This document shows, in pieces, positions 7,523-15,134 of a stretch of 24,198 nt of DNA (its first letter is position 1; each line of letters starts with the position of its first letter). Under the pieces are notes generated by a model. That model worked only from the letters and a program-made list of their open reading frames with translations, had not been told where the DNA came from and searched no databases. This stretch comes from Candidatus Woesearchaeota archaeon (GTDB taxonomy: Archaea > Nanobdellota > Nanobdellia > Woesearchaeales > UBA525): NCBI GenBank assembly GCA_013331575.1, contig DUGD01000020.1, forward strand, positions 13,133 to 37,330. The letters run 5' to 3'. A program made the translations under genes and the position numbers.

Positions 7523-8344
7523 ATGACCGAGCCTCTCAACGTCACATTGGACCGATTGAGCGAAGAGTACGATGCAATTAGACGGAGATGCGAGAGTGTT
7601 GAGAGACCATGCGATACCGATCTCATGTCATTGCGCGCGACTATCGCATCATTCAACAAGATAGGCATTCTTGTCGAGGTACCTGAGTACTTTCGGCAGA
7701 AAACCTCCACCATTGAACAGACACCAAGGATCTACCGAGTACACAACGTACCATACCGCGGAGAGAACCGCACCGTAGACGTCACAAGAGAACTATTAGA
7801 CAATGGAACCTCAAGAACACAAGACGAATGGCTAGAACGATACCCGCTAGGCACTATCGGACAAATAGGAATACCAGACACAGAAATCTACTTTGCACTC
7901 ATACAAACACTCGACAAAGACAAAGAACACTCTGACATACAACAGCGAAGGACAATAGAAGAAGTGACGGAGGTTATCAGAGAAGACTTCAGAAAATATT
8001 GGATGATGACAAGCACAAAAGCATACCCGGAAAAAACTGTTCACCAATACCGTACGCCTTATGCAATAACAAAAAAAAGCATCAATGGCAAAAGCGGCAA
8101 CCTCATAGCACTCCCGGATGGAGACGCCATCGCAAAAATCTTGGGGAACACTACGGCAGCACGCCTGAACGAAACTGCGTGTAGCATCACAGGTTCAGAA
8201 ATATACGTTTATCGCAATGCAAAAAATGAGCGTGCCTTGGTGCTTGGCGTCGGCTACGACGATGATGGGTTCGGCATCGGCGCCGGCAACGGCATCAGCA
8301 GCGATAGGCCCGCTCGCGGCATGGCAGTGCTAAAAAACGAGTAA
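7523..8344 (+). CDS. Array paralogue 5: MTEPLN-type N-terminus plus long domain
   Basis: This 273-residue protein is a good reference member. Residues 1-24 (MTEPLNVTLDRLSEEYDAIR plus RRCE) form helix 1. Residues 32-51 form helix 2, ending in the recurrent IGI-V turn. The long domain runs from 70 to 273. It has YRVHNVPYRG (71-80), VDVTRELL, QDEWLERYPLG (100-110), GIPDTEIYF (116-124), WMMTST (160-165), VHQYRTP (173-179), ILGNTTAARLN (206-216) and the tail RPARGMAV (262-269). A strong GAGGTGG site, overlapping the previous stop, precedes the ATG. It is closely related along its full length to the gene at 10200. It should be cytosolic; function is unknown. Confidence 0.82.
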   Translation: MTEPLNVTLDRLSEEYDAIRRRCESVERPCDTDLMSLRATIASFNKIGILVEVPEYFRQKTSTIEQTPRIYRVHNVPYRGENRTVDVTRELLDNGTSRTQDEWLERYPLGTIGQIGIPDTEIYFALIQTLDKDKEHSDIQQRRTIEEVTEVIREDFRKYWMMTSTKAYPEKTVHQYRTPYAITKKSINGKSGNLIALPDGDAIAKILGNTTAARLNETACSITGSEIYVYRNAKNERALVLGVGYDDDGFGIGAGNGISSDRPARGMAVLKNE

Positions 8345-8350
8345 ACTCAC

Positions 8351-9214
8351 ATGACCGAGCCTCTCAACATCACATTGGACCGATTGAGCGAAGAGTATTA
8401 TGAGCTCAAGAAGAGATGCGAGAGCGCCATAGTCCCCTCCGTCAATGATAACAGACGCCTCAAATCACTTGTAGACCATATCAGAAATCTGGGAGTTGAT
8501 GTGACGGCGATGATACGCGTCGTCAACAGGCAGAACGCGTCCGAAAATAGCCGCGGACACATGGACATCAAGAACGTCATGTATCGTGGACGTATATGCG
8601 ACGTCATCGTCACTGAACAACCCATAGCCACCGGCCAATGCCGCATGGACGAAGAGGTACGCCTATATCCGCAAGGTATCATCGGAGATTTCGGTGTACC
8701 AGATACGGAGATAGTCATGCAGACAGCGAAAGCACTCTACAAGAGCATCTACGCGCGCAATGCGGATCCGAGAACAAAGGATATTGCGTATCGATTCGGT
8801 AGGATATTCAAAGATGGCTGGGGAACGAGCACTGTAATTTCTGGGGAGAGCGTCGTCCATCAACAAGGGACTGCACAGGAGCTCGCGATCAAGGTCGATA
8901 TGTATGGCTTGGTCGACGGAATGCTGAGCGAACAAACTTGCGCCGATGAGTTGTCGATGGCCATCAGCGGCATGGAATTTGAAGAGTTCAATCGCATCAT
9001 AAACAGTTTCGGAGACAACGTCAAGCGCAAAGACATAACGACAAACTATCTCAGGAAAAGACTCTGGAATAAAGAGCGAACATACCTATCATTACGGTCG
9101 GGTTTTGTATCGTTTTACGGTTCGGACGAAGAGTACAACACTCCACAAATAGCAACCGCAGAGCATGTCCGTAACATATACGGCTTCAAAGTCATACCAC
9201 GAGATGACGCATGA
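8351..9214 (+). CDS. Array paralogue 6: MTEPLN-type N-terminus plus diverged long domain
   Basis: This is a 287-residue protein. The first 17 codons are almost identical in DNA to those of the gene at 7523, but the rest diverges quickly. The long-domain landmarks survive as IKNVMYRGRICDVIV, VRLYPQGIIGDFGVPDTEI, a VVHQQGT counterpart of the VHQY-TP motif, and an FEEFNRIINSFGD counterpart of the later helix. The RPARG tail is replaced by RNIYGFKVIP. No enzyme motif is apparent. Its stop overlaps the next start (ATGA), so translation with the nucleotidyltransferase gene is coupled. Confidence 0.78.
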   Translation: MTEPLNITLDRLSEEYYELKKRCESAIVPSVNDNRRLKSLVDHIRNLGVDVTAMIRVVNRQNASENSRGHMDIKNVMYRGRICDVIVTEQPIATGQCRMDEEVRLYPQGIIGDFGVPDTEIVMQTAKALYKSIYARNADPRTKDIAYRFGRIFKDGWGTSTVISGESVVHQQGTAQELAIKVDMYGLVDGMLSEQTCADELSMAISGMEFEEFNRIINSFGDNVKRKDITTNYLRKRLWNKERTYLSLRSGFVSFYGSDEEYNTPQIATAEHVRNIYGFKVIPRDDA

Positions 9215-10191
9215 CCGAAACCCTCGACATCACACTGGATCGCTTGAGCGAGAACTACGCGCGTGCGCTCGAAGCGTTGATAGGCCATCCTGACTATCCA
9301 TCTGTTAGCACAGGCTTCGCGACGCAAGGTACGCTCCCTCTCATCGATGAGTACGACGCGGCGTGTAAAGCGCTCGAAGCGATCGACGTACCGGTGCGAC
9401 GTGCTATCATAGACAAGGATTGGAGCATTGACCCTTTAGCCCCCCTCCGCGAGATAGCCCCGCACATCCATCATCCATCGACGGTGTACGTGATAGGCGG
9501 AGCGGCGCTCGTCCAATACGGCATAAAACAACGCACAAAAGACCTGGATATAGTGTGCATTGAGGATTCCAGATCGGACGACGCCGTTCATTACGCGCTC
9601 GAACGCTGTTTATACACGCGCATTGGATCGTCATATGGCGGGTCGGATGTGGGACAACCGGACACATACACCAAAGGAGCGACGAAAGTCGAGGTGTTCG
9701 GGCGGGAGATCATAGAACAGTACTTCTCCTACGATATGGAAAGACGATCCCGGTTCCATGCCATCATCGATAAACTCATCATACAGCTGGCCGACCCGCT
9801 GGACATCATGATACTGAAGGATCTGACGCGACCAAGCGACAGAGAGGATGTCATCCGCATAGCGAAGTGTTGCGGCGTTGATGAGAAGCGCATCAAGGAA
9901 GAGCTACGGGAGGCTGAATTGCCAGCACACCCCTCGCTGAGACACTCCTACACGCTCATGCGTCCGTTCAGAAAGAGATCGGCGGAAAGAATGCAGCAAC
10001 TGCTCGAGTTTCTCCCCGAGATCGAAGCGGAGATAGGGACGCCGCTACGCGAGATACACAACGCCTATCTTGTCAACCAACAACGACCACTGCTCTCACG
10101 GCTCAAAGACAACAACTCAAGGCAATCATCGACAAAAGTGGTGAAGTTCAAAGCGGACGGCATAAGCACGAATGACATCGGGCCAAGATGA
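9211..10191 (+). CDS. Array member with AbiEii/DUF6036-like nucleotidyltransferase domain
   Basis: This is a 326-residue protein. Residues 1-17 (MTETLDITLDRLSENYA) and a second helix ending EAIDVPV (about 63) are the array's common N-terminus. The long domain is replaced by a polymerase-beta-type nucleotidyltransferase: GGAAL at 96-100, then RTKDLDIV with Asp111 and Asp113, and KVEVFG with Glu161 as the probable third carboxylate. After these, DPLDIMILKDLTRPSDREDV (196-213) is the helical segment typical of AbiEii/DUF6036 proteins. Such domains transfer nucleotides to tRNA or proteins in several toxin-antitoxin systems. No separate antitoxin of the usual kind lies beside it. Catalytic residues look intact. 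The target is unknown. Confidence 0.8.
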   Translation: MTETLDITLDRLSENYARALEALIGHPDYPSVSTGFATQGTLPLIDEYDAACKALEAIDVPVRRAIIDKDWSIDPLAPLREIAPHIHHPSTVYVIGGAALVQYGIKQRTKDLDIVCIEDSRSDDAVHYALERCLYTRIGSSYGGSDVGQPDTYTKGATKVEVFGREIIEQYFSYDMERRSRFHAIIDKLIIQLADPLDIMILKDLTRPSDREDVIRIAKCCGVDEKRIKEELREAELPAHPSLRHSYTLMRPFRKRSAERMQQLLEFLPEIEAEIGTPLREIHNAYLVNQQRPLLSRLKDNNSRQSSTKVVKFKADGISTNDIGPR

Positions 10192-10199
10192 GGAGACAC

Positions 10200-11015
10200 A
10201 TGACCGAACCACTCAACATCACCATCGATCGCCTGAGCGAAGAGTATGATACGCTTAGAAAGCGGTGCGAGAACGCTGAGCAACCGCGTGAAAAAGACAC
10301 AGGATCGTTACTCGCCATCATCAACGCATTCAGAACAATGGGAATCACCGTTGAAACGCCTGAGTACTGCAGGCCAAAGACCGCCACTTTTGGACGAATG
10401 CCCGAAACCTACCGGATACCTGATGTACCATACCGCGGAGAGAATAGCACTGTATACATCACGCGAGAACTCTTAGATGGCGGAGCACGAAGAACACAAG
10501 ACGAATGGCTGGACGAGTATGTACTAGGCACCATCGGACACATAGGAATACCTGACACAGAACTATACTTCACACTCATAGACACACTTGACAAAAACAA
10601 AAAACATCTTGATGTACAACAGAGACAACTCATCGGCCACGTAAGAGACGTCATCAGAGAAGACTTCAGAGACTATTGTATGATGACAAGCACAAGAGCT
10701 TACTCTGACAAAACCGTCCACCAATACCAAACACCACAATCAATAACAAGAAACAGCATCAAAGGAATAAACGGCTATCTCACACAGCTCGCAGACGGCG
10801 ACGCCATCGCCAAAATCTTAGGAAACACTACAGCAGCACGACTAGATGATATCCTGGGCAACATCACAGATAGAAGAACATGCGTCTGGCGCCCAGAAGA
10901 GTACAGTAATCCTCTGCTGCTTGGCGTCAGCGGCAATGGTAGGTTCGACATCATCGCCTACGGCAGCATCGGCTACGATAGGCCCGCTCGCGGAATGGCA
11001 GTGCATAAACAATAG
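10200..11015 (+). CDS. Array paralogue 7: MTEPLN-type N-terminus plus long domain
   Basis: This is a 271-residue close relative of the gene at 7523. It shares PEYCRPKT, YRIPDVPYRGEN, RRTQDEWL, GIPDTELYF, YCMMTSTRAY, TVHQYQTP, the run GDAIAKILGNTTAARL and the tail RPARGMAV. ATG 10200 is chosen over 10188 because GGAG ends 4 nt before it and the product then begins MTEPLN like the others. Two unrelated array members lie between this gene and its nearest relative. The pair therefore does not reflect a simple adjacent tandem duplication. No catalytic motif is visible. Confidence 0.8.
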   Translation: MTEPLNITIDRLSEEYDTLRKRCENAEQPREKDTGSLLAIINAFRTMGITVETPEYCRPKTATFGRMPETYRIPDVPYRGENSTVYITRELLDGGARRTQDEWLDEYVLGTIGHIGIPDTELYFTLIDTLDKNKKHLDVQQRQLIGHVRDVIREDFRDYCMMTSTRAYSDKTVHQYQTPQSITRNSIKGINGYLTQLADGDAIAKILGNTTAARLDDILGNITDRRTCVWRPEEYSNPLLLGVSGNGRFDIIAYGSIGYDRPARGMAVHKQ

Positions 11016-11026
11016 TGGTACCACCA

Positions 11027-11995
11027 ATGACCGAGCCTCTCAACATCACCATTGATCGCCTAAGCGAGCAATATGACATGCTCAAAAGACGATGCGAGAG
11101 CACTGGGAATCCGAATAGTGAAGATATTGCTCGCCTCAATACCACAATACGCAATCTCAGGAGTATCGGTATACGCGTAAATACTCCCCCGTATTGCGCG
11201 CCAGCACAGACCGCTAAGCGCGCGCAGAGTATCATCCCTACACTCAACGGGCATATTTTCACCGGAATACCAGCAATGCCGGGCGTTATTGCCGCTGTCG
11301 AACTATGTGGTATCATCAAAGACAAAAACGGCGAAGAGATATTACAATCGAATCATCGATGGGCGAAATACGAGAATTGCGTTAACTATGGTGAAAAACC
11401 ACCATCGATACGGCTACTATACCAACTCCTACGCGTATGCTACACGCGTCGTGATGACACTGGACTACAAACAGTTATTGAATACTGCATGAAATCACTG
11501 CGCAAACAATGCCGGACACCCACTATACACACTGCCACAAGCACACACTACGATGAAACAATATGCACAATTGATCATCACGACGGCAGCTCACCAACAA
11601 CAATTCCCGTACCACAAGGTACGCCATACAACGAATGGTATTCACTCATAGAGCTCGCGCCAACACGACCGTCAAACATGATTGGGGATCGGTGCGCTAT
11701 CCCAACCGACGCCCATCAAACATTAGAGACACTCTTCGGCGAGGGATACGAAGAGGCAGGAGCAATCCTGCAATACGCAACCAAACCACTCAACAACGGC
11801 AACATGCGACAAATTTTGCTCTGGATACCGACAATAAACAAGAGATTGAATGATATGAAATACGGACCGTGCACAGTAGCGATGGGATATCGTGGCGACG
11901 ATTCATTCGGCATTAGCATTAATGACAGTGCTAGCGGGAATCGTAAATCACTTGGTATCGTAATACAACAAACAATGACGGCGCAACATGACTGA
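11027..11995 (+). CDS. Array paralogue 8: MTEPLN-type N-terminus plus strongly diverged domain
   Basis: This is a 322-residue protein and the longest of the long-domain members. The N-terminus (MTEPLNITIDRLSEQYDMLK, then a second helix ending RSIGIRV) is standard. The middle lacks the YRGR-VDIT and GVPDTEIYF motifs and instead has NHRWAKYENCVNYGE and IRLLYQLLRVCYTRRDD. Faint landmarks remain: IHTATSTHYDETI for the MMTST...VHQY region, YGPCTVAMGYRGDDSFGI and NRKSLGIVI for the closing strands. It is an old or fast-evolving member. No strong ribosome binding site is visible, so coupling to the upstream gene (stop at 11015) is likely. Confidence 0.75.
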   Translation: MTEPLNITIDRLSEQYDMLKRRCESTGNPNSEDIARLNTTIRNLRSIGIRVNTPPYCAPAQTAKRAQSIIPTLNGHIFTGIPAMPGVIAAVELCGIIKDKNGEEILQSNHRWAKYENCVNYGEKPPSIRLLYQLLRVCYTRRDDTGLQTVIEYCMKSLRKQCRTPTIHTATSTHYDETICTIDHHDGSSPTTIPVPQGTPYNEWYSLIELAPTRPSNMIGDRCAIPTDAHQTLETLFGEGYEEAGAILQYATKPLNNGNMRQILLWIPTINKRLNDMKYGPCTVAMGYRGDDSFGISINDSASGNRKSLGIVIQQTMTAQHD

Positions 11996-12833
11996 ACCTC
12001 TCAACATCACCATCGATCGCTTGAGCGGAGAGTATGACAGACTCAGGAAACGATGCGAAGGCCCGCGGCATCCTGAGGCAGAGGATGTAGTGACGCTCCT
12101 CGACACCATCAAAGAGCTCAACAAAATAGGACTTAACGTACCCCCACCAAGATACTGTATACCACATACAGGCAGCACGGAAGCCCTTGTGATAGAAAAA
12201 CTGCCAGACGTCTATAGACTCCACGGCGTACAGTATAGCGGACGAGAACGAACTGTCGATATAACAAGAAAACGTCTTGATAAAGGCAAGAAAAAAAGCC
12301 AAGACGAATGGATGACAGACTATCCCTACGGATTCTTTGGAAGAACCGGCGTCCCGGATACAGAGATATACTTCAACATTGCAATCACACTAGACGACAA
12401 CAAAAACCATCCAATCACAGAACAAAGAACACTCATAGAAGAACTACGCTACATACTTGACACTGACTTTAATACAGATTGGATGATGACGAGCACGCGA
12501 ATAGAATCCGGCAGTATCACGCATCAATACTCCACCCCACACGCCGCGCAATATAGTTACATCGATGGAAATGATGATTGGTTGATGCGGCAACCCAACG
12601 CCAATATTCTTGCAATGGCACTTGGAGGATACATGACTGCCACGCAAATCAACCAGGCAGCACACAACATTACTGGCAGGAACACATTTCTCTGGACCAG
12701 CTACAACGATGTGCGTGTCTTGGTGCTCGGCGTCTTCAATGACAGATTCAACATCTACGCCAGCAACAACCTCAACGGCAACAGACCCGCCCGCGGCGTA
12801 GCAATACACGAAAAAACAGATAGTGCACTATGA
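11988..12833 (+). CDS. Array paralogue 9: MTEPLN-type N-terminus plus long domain
   Basis: This is a 281-residue protein. All long-domain landmarks are present: VYRLHGVQYSGRERTVDITR, QDEWMTDYPYGF, GVPDTEIYFN, WMMTSTR, ITHQYSTP, LVLGVFNDRFNIYASN and RPARGVAI. Its start overlaps the previous gene by 8 nt, so it is translationally coupled. The protein is hydrophilic, without signal or membrane segments. It gives the cleanest view, with the genes at 7523 and 12830, of the conserved core of the long domain. Confidence 0.8.
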   Translation: MTEPLNITIDRLSGEYDRLRKRCEGPRHPEAEDVVTLLDTIKELNKIGLNVPPPRYCIPHTGSTEALVIEKLPDVYRLHGVQYSGRERTVDITRKRLDKGKKKSQDEWMTDYPYGFFGRTGVPDTEIYFNIAITLDDNKNHPITEQRTLIEELRYILDTDFNTDWMMTSTRIESGSITHQYSTPHAAQYSYIDGNDDWLMRQPNANILAMALGGYMTATQINQAAHNITGRNTFLWTSYNDVRVLVLGVFNDRFNIYASNNLNGNRPARGVAIHEKTDSAL

Positions 12834-13705
12834 CTGAACCTCTCAACATCACCATCGACCGCTTGAGCGAGCAGTACGACAACGCAAAGCGAGAGATAGA
12901 ATCGCTGCTATTCGATGACAATCCGATAACTCATGAGCTCATGGGCGAGTATGAGAGGGCACGAGGAGCATTAAGCAGAATCGGATTGAACATGCACGCA
13001 ATGTTCCCCGGAGTTGACGCGGATATTTCGCAGAATGAGATTGTTATAGAGAGGCGCCCTGACGTATTCCGGTTATACGGCGTGCAATACCGCGGAAGAT
13101 CACGAACGGTGGACCTCACGAAAAAACTCCTTAATAACGGAGAGTCTATGCACCAACATGAATGGATGCAAAAATACCCATTAGGCATCATCGGGCAGAT
13201 CGGCGTTCCTGACATAGAGATTATCTTCAACATGATTGCGATGCTCAATAAGAACAAAGATCATCCGCACGCACAGCAGCGAAGGGTAATTGAAGAGGTC
13301 AGACAGCAGTTCAGGGATGATTTCAAAGGGATGATGATGACGAGCACATGCGATGTAAAACACGCCATCGTCCACCAATACAGCACACCGCAAGCAGTAC
13401 AATCAAAAGAGGTAACATACCGAGGCTCCTTGAGCTTCATGTGGAAAGGCGATGCGGATGCAGTCACCACCGCACTAGCAAACATGCCTGCATCGACATT
13501 CATAGAAACCGTACAACAGCTACAACTCATCAAAGAAAATAATCAATCTATCAAGGGAGATAACGTCAGCGTCGGACGCGAGTCAGGCGACAATCTCCCC
13601 TATACGCTCGGAGTGCATAAATGGGATATTCTTTGTATCCACGCCAGCAATTTTGATGCCAAACAGCCGGCGCGTGGCGTGGCGATACGAGAAAAGCACG
13701 AGTGA
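12830..13705 (+). CDS. Array paralogue 10: MTEPLN-type N-terminus plus long domain
   Basis: This is a 291-residue protein. After MTEPLNITIDRLSEQYDNAK the second helix is replaced by a version resembling that of the nucleotidyltransferase gene (MGEYERARGALSRIGLNM compared with IDEYDAACKALEAIDVPV). This hints that this front was exchanged between members. The long domain is canonical: VFRLYGVQYRGRSRTVDLT, HEWMQKYPLGI, GVPDIEIIFN, MMMTST, IVHQYSTP and QPARGVAI. The start overlaps the preceding stop as ATGA. Confidence 0.8.
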   Translation: MTEPLNITIDRLSEQYDNAKREIESLLFDDNPITHELMGEYERARGALSRIGLNMHAMFPGVDADISQNEIVIERRPDVFRLYGVQYRGRSRTVDLTKKLLNNGESMHQHEWMQKYPLGIIGQIGVPDIEIIFNMIAMLNKNKDHPHAQQRRVIEEVRQQFRDDFKGMMMTSTCDVKHAIVHQYSTPQAVQSKEVTYRGSLSFMWKGDADAVTTALANMPASTFIETVQQLQLIKENNQSIKGDNVSVGRESGDNLPYTLGVHKWDILCIHASNFDAKQPARGVAIREKHE

Positions 13706-13711
13706 ACACAC

Positions 13712-14527
13712 ATGACTGAACCTCTTAACATCACGTTGGACCGATTGAGCGAGCAGTATGACACGCTCAAAAGACGATGCGAGAGCACTGAGAGACCTAA
13801 CCATGAAGACGTGAAGGAAATCCTGGGCGTCATCAAGGAACTCAATGCGTTCGGCCTCGAAATCAAAGTTCCGATGTGCGTGTGGAAAACGCCGTTGGAG
13901 ATCAGCCGATCAGATAGGATCGCGTACTATTCGGTGCCGAACGTCACATACCAAGGTCGGGGGCGTGATGTCACCATCACCGTCAAACCGCTCGACAACG
14001 GTGCGGAACGAGAGCAGCATGAATGGGTGGCTGCGTACGCTAATGGCATCGACGGAAAAACAGGAATACCTGACACGCAAATCTTTTTCCAGACCATCAA
14101 AACAGTCTATGATCGACAACAGGATCGCTTTAGTGACATCGCAGCAGTCTTGCGTGACAGCATTAGTGTCGGCGTCATCACCAGCACGGCGATCAACCAG
14201 CAATACATAACACACCAAATAGGAACGATCTATGAGAGAGTTCAATACTACGGGGAACGATCGCGGCCGATACGGGGATATGAGGGGCCTTTCACAGTGG
14301 AGAACTTGGCAGGTATGCGTTGTCAAGAGCTCGAAGATGCTGTCGCTTGGATCATGGGACCGGGATGCACCGGAGTCGAGTTATCGCTAAGCGAGATAGT
14401 TGGAGAGACAACCACTGTGCCGGTGGCAATAACAAAATTTGTCGAGGGAAACGGTTCGCGGCATCGCGTGAGGATAGCGATCGGCCATCGCAAAGCGCGC
14501 GCGTATGGATTTAAACTGTCTTCGTAA
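13712..14527 (+). CDS. Array paralogue 11: MTEPLN-type N-terminus plus diverged long domain (last in array)
   Basis: This is a 271-residue protein. The N-terminus is standard and shares a long identical codon run with the gene at 11027 (around codons 17-27). The long domain is recognisable but diverged: VPNVTYQGRGRDVTI, QHEWVAAYANGI, GIPDTQIFF, VITSTA, ITHQIGT and a final RVRIAIGHRKARAYGF instead of RPARG. It resembles the gene at 8351 in losing the canonical tail. It lies 6 nt after the previous stop and is followed directly by a GC hairpin, the likely end of the operon. Confidence 0.78.
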   Translation: MTEPLNITLDRLSEQYDTLKRRCESTERPNHEDVKEILGVIKELNAFGLEIKVPMCVWKTPLEISRSDRIAYYSVPNVTYQGRGRDVTITVKPLDNGAEREQHEWVAAYANGIDGKTGIPDTQIFFQTIKTVYDRQQDRFSDIAAVLRDSISVGVITSTAINQQYITHQIGTIYERVQYYGERSRPIRGYEGPFTVENLAGMRCQELEDAVAWIMGPGCTGVELSLSEIVGETTTVPVAITKFVEGNGSRHRVRIAIGHRKARAYGFKLSS

Positions 14528-14540
14528 CGGCAATGAATAA

Positions 14541-14560
14541 CCCCGCCCTAAAGGGCGGGG
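14541..14560. terminator. Perfect GC hairpin after the array
   Basis: CCCCGCCC pairs with GGGCGGGG around a TAAA loop, 13 nt past the last array stop. The T-run usual for archaeal termination is missing (TATCC follows). It may work as a transcript-end stabiliser, or be a relic of an IS200/IS605-type end hairpin, which often looks like this. No transposase is nearby. Confidence 0.4.
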
Positions 14561-14580
14561 TATCCTATGCTTCAACTCGA

Positions 14581-14675
14581 TGAACGCGGAGCATCTGACT
14601 CACTCCGTTCCGTGAATATACGAAATCGTGCCTGCATAAATCGGCACGATTTCTGGTCATACTCCAAGGCGTTCA
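14581..14675 (-). ncRNA. Structured three-way-junction element, copy 1
   Basis: The closing helix pairs TGAACGC+GGAG (14581-14591) with CTCC (14662-14665) and GCGTTCA (14669-14675), leaving a 3-nt AAG bulge (CTT on the minus strand). Inside are a small hairpin (TCAC 14600-14603 with GTGA 14612-14615) and a perfect 11-bp hairpin. The latter pairs GAAATCGTGCC (14622-14632) with GGCACGATTTC (14643-14653) around the loop TGCATAAATC. The minus strand is the suggested sense because a TATA-like run (14703-14712) lies about 28 nt upstream of the helix there. See the matching elements at 21961 and 23770. Confidence 0.6.
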
Positions 14676-14750
14676 CCCTCGAGCTGAAGCACGAGGTACT
14701 CCTAAATTAAAAGATCAAGCACGCGAAAATCAGACATCTTATGCAAAGAA

Positions 14751-15134
14751 CTACCACGCCTCGACTTTCAATCCGGGGATTCCTTCGAAGTGTTTCGTGT
14801 TGCGCGTGATGAGCGTCTGACCGTTCACGACGCAGGAGGCGGCGATGAATTTGTCAGCCATGCCTATCTGCCGTCCTTTCTTCGAGAGTAGAATATTAAA
14901 ACGAGCCGCCACCGTCGCAACGGTATCGTCCACATACATAATTCCCGTACCTTCGAGGCAATCCACGATCTGCGCAAGCTGGCCTTTCTTACTCAACGGC
15001 CCGCAACCAATCATGATCTCATACCATGTGAACGATGAGACAACAAGCGACCCTTTTTCCTTGTGCCGGCTGAACGCTGCGAGCGCTGCCTGATCATTAC
15101 GTAGCATCGCTATGATGATATCACTGTCAAGCAT
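14751..15134 (-). CDS. vapC: VapC-type PIN-domain toxin (ribonuclease)
   Basis: This is a 127-residue PIN-domain protein. Acidic residues are in the expected places: Asp3 in MLDSDIII, Glu39 in WYEIMIG, and Asp94 in GMADKFIAA. The C-terminal TRNTKHF motif supplies the final Asn or Asp position. VapC toxins are Mg-dependent RNases, typically cutting tRNA or rRNA, and are held inactive by the cognate VapB. The ATG at 15134 is chosen because it overlaps the antitoxin stop as TAATG, a standard coupling; a TTG at 15140 would add two residues. The pair is unrelated to the array in sequence and is a common archaeal accessory module. Confidence 0.85.
   Translation of the reverse strand: MLDSDIIIAMLRNDQAALAAFSRHKEKGSLVVSSFTWYEIMIGCGPLSKKGQLAQIVDCLEGTGIMYVDDTVATVAARFNILLSKKGRQIGMADKFIAASCVVNGQTLITRNTKHFEGIPGLKVEAW

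Larger units (their letters stand above)
7523..14527 (+). repeat. Tandem gene array with a repeated 5' coding block
   Basis: Eight consecutive ORFs (starts 7523, 8351, 9211, 10200, 11027, 11988, 12830, 13712) open with the same roughly 50-nt block. It encodes MTEPLN-IT-DRLSE-Y in seven of them and a variant in the 9211 gene. Synonymous positions are also largely conserved: the 7523 and 8351 genes differ at only a few of their first 50 bases. The genes at 6131 and 6620 share a different front. Confidence 0.85.

Noticed and set aside
9211..10191. Array as a classical two-gene MNT/HEPN toxin-antitoxin pair
   Set aside because: No neighbouring protein shows the HEPN R-x4-6-H motif, and the enzyme is translationally linked to array paralogues instead.
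3897..14527. CRISPR or direct DNA repeats
   Set aside because: The regularly spaced repeats are the 5' coding blocks of genes about 0.8-1 kb apart, not short repeats with spacers.
14541..14720. Remnant of an IS200/IS605 element
   Set aside because: The GC hairpin resembles an end of that family, but there is no tnpA or tnpB fragment, and the neighbouring structure is better explained by the recurring three-way-junction element.
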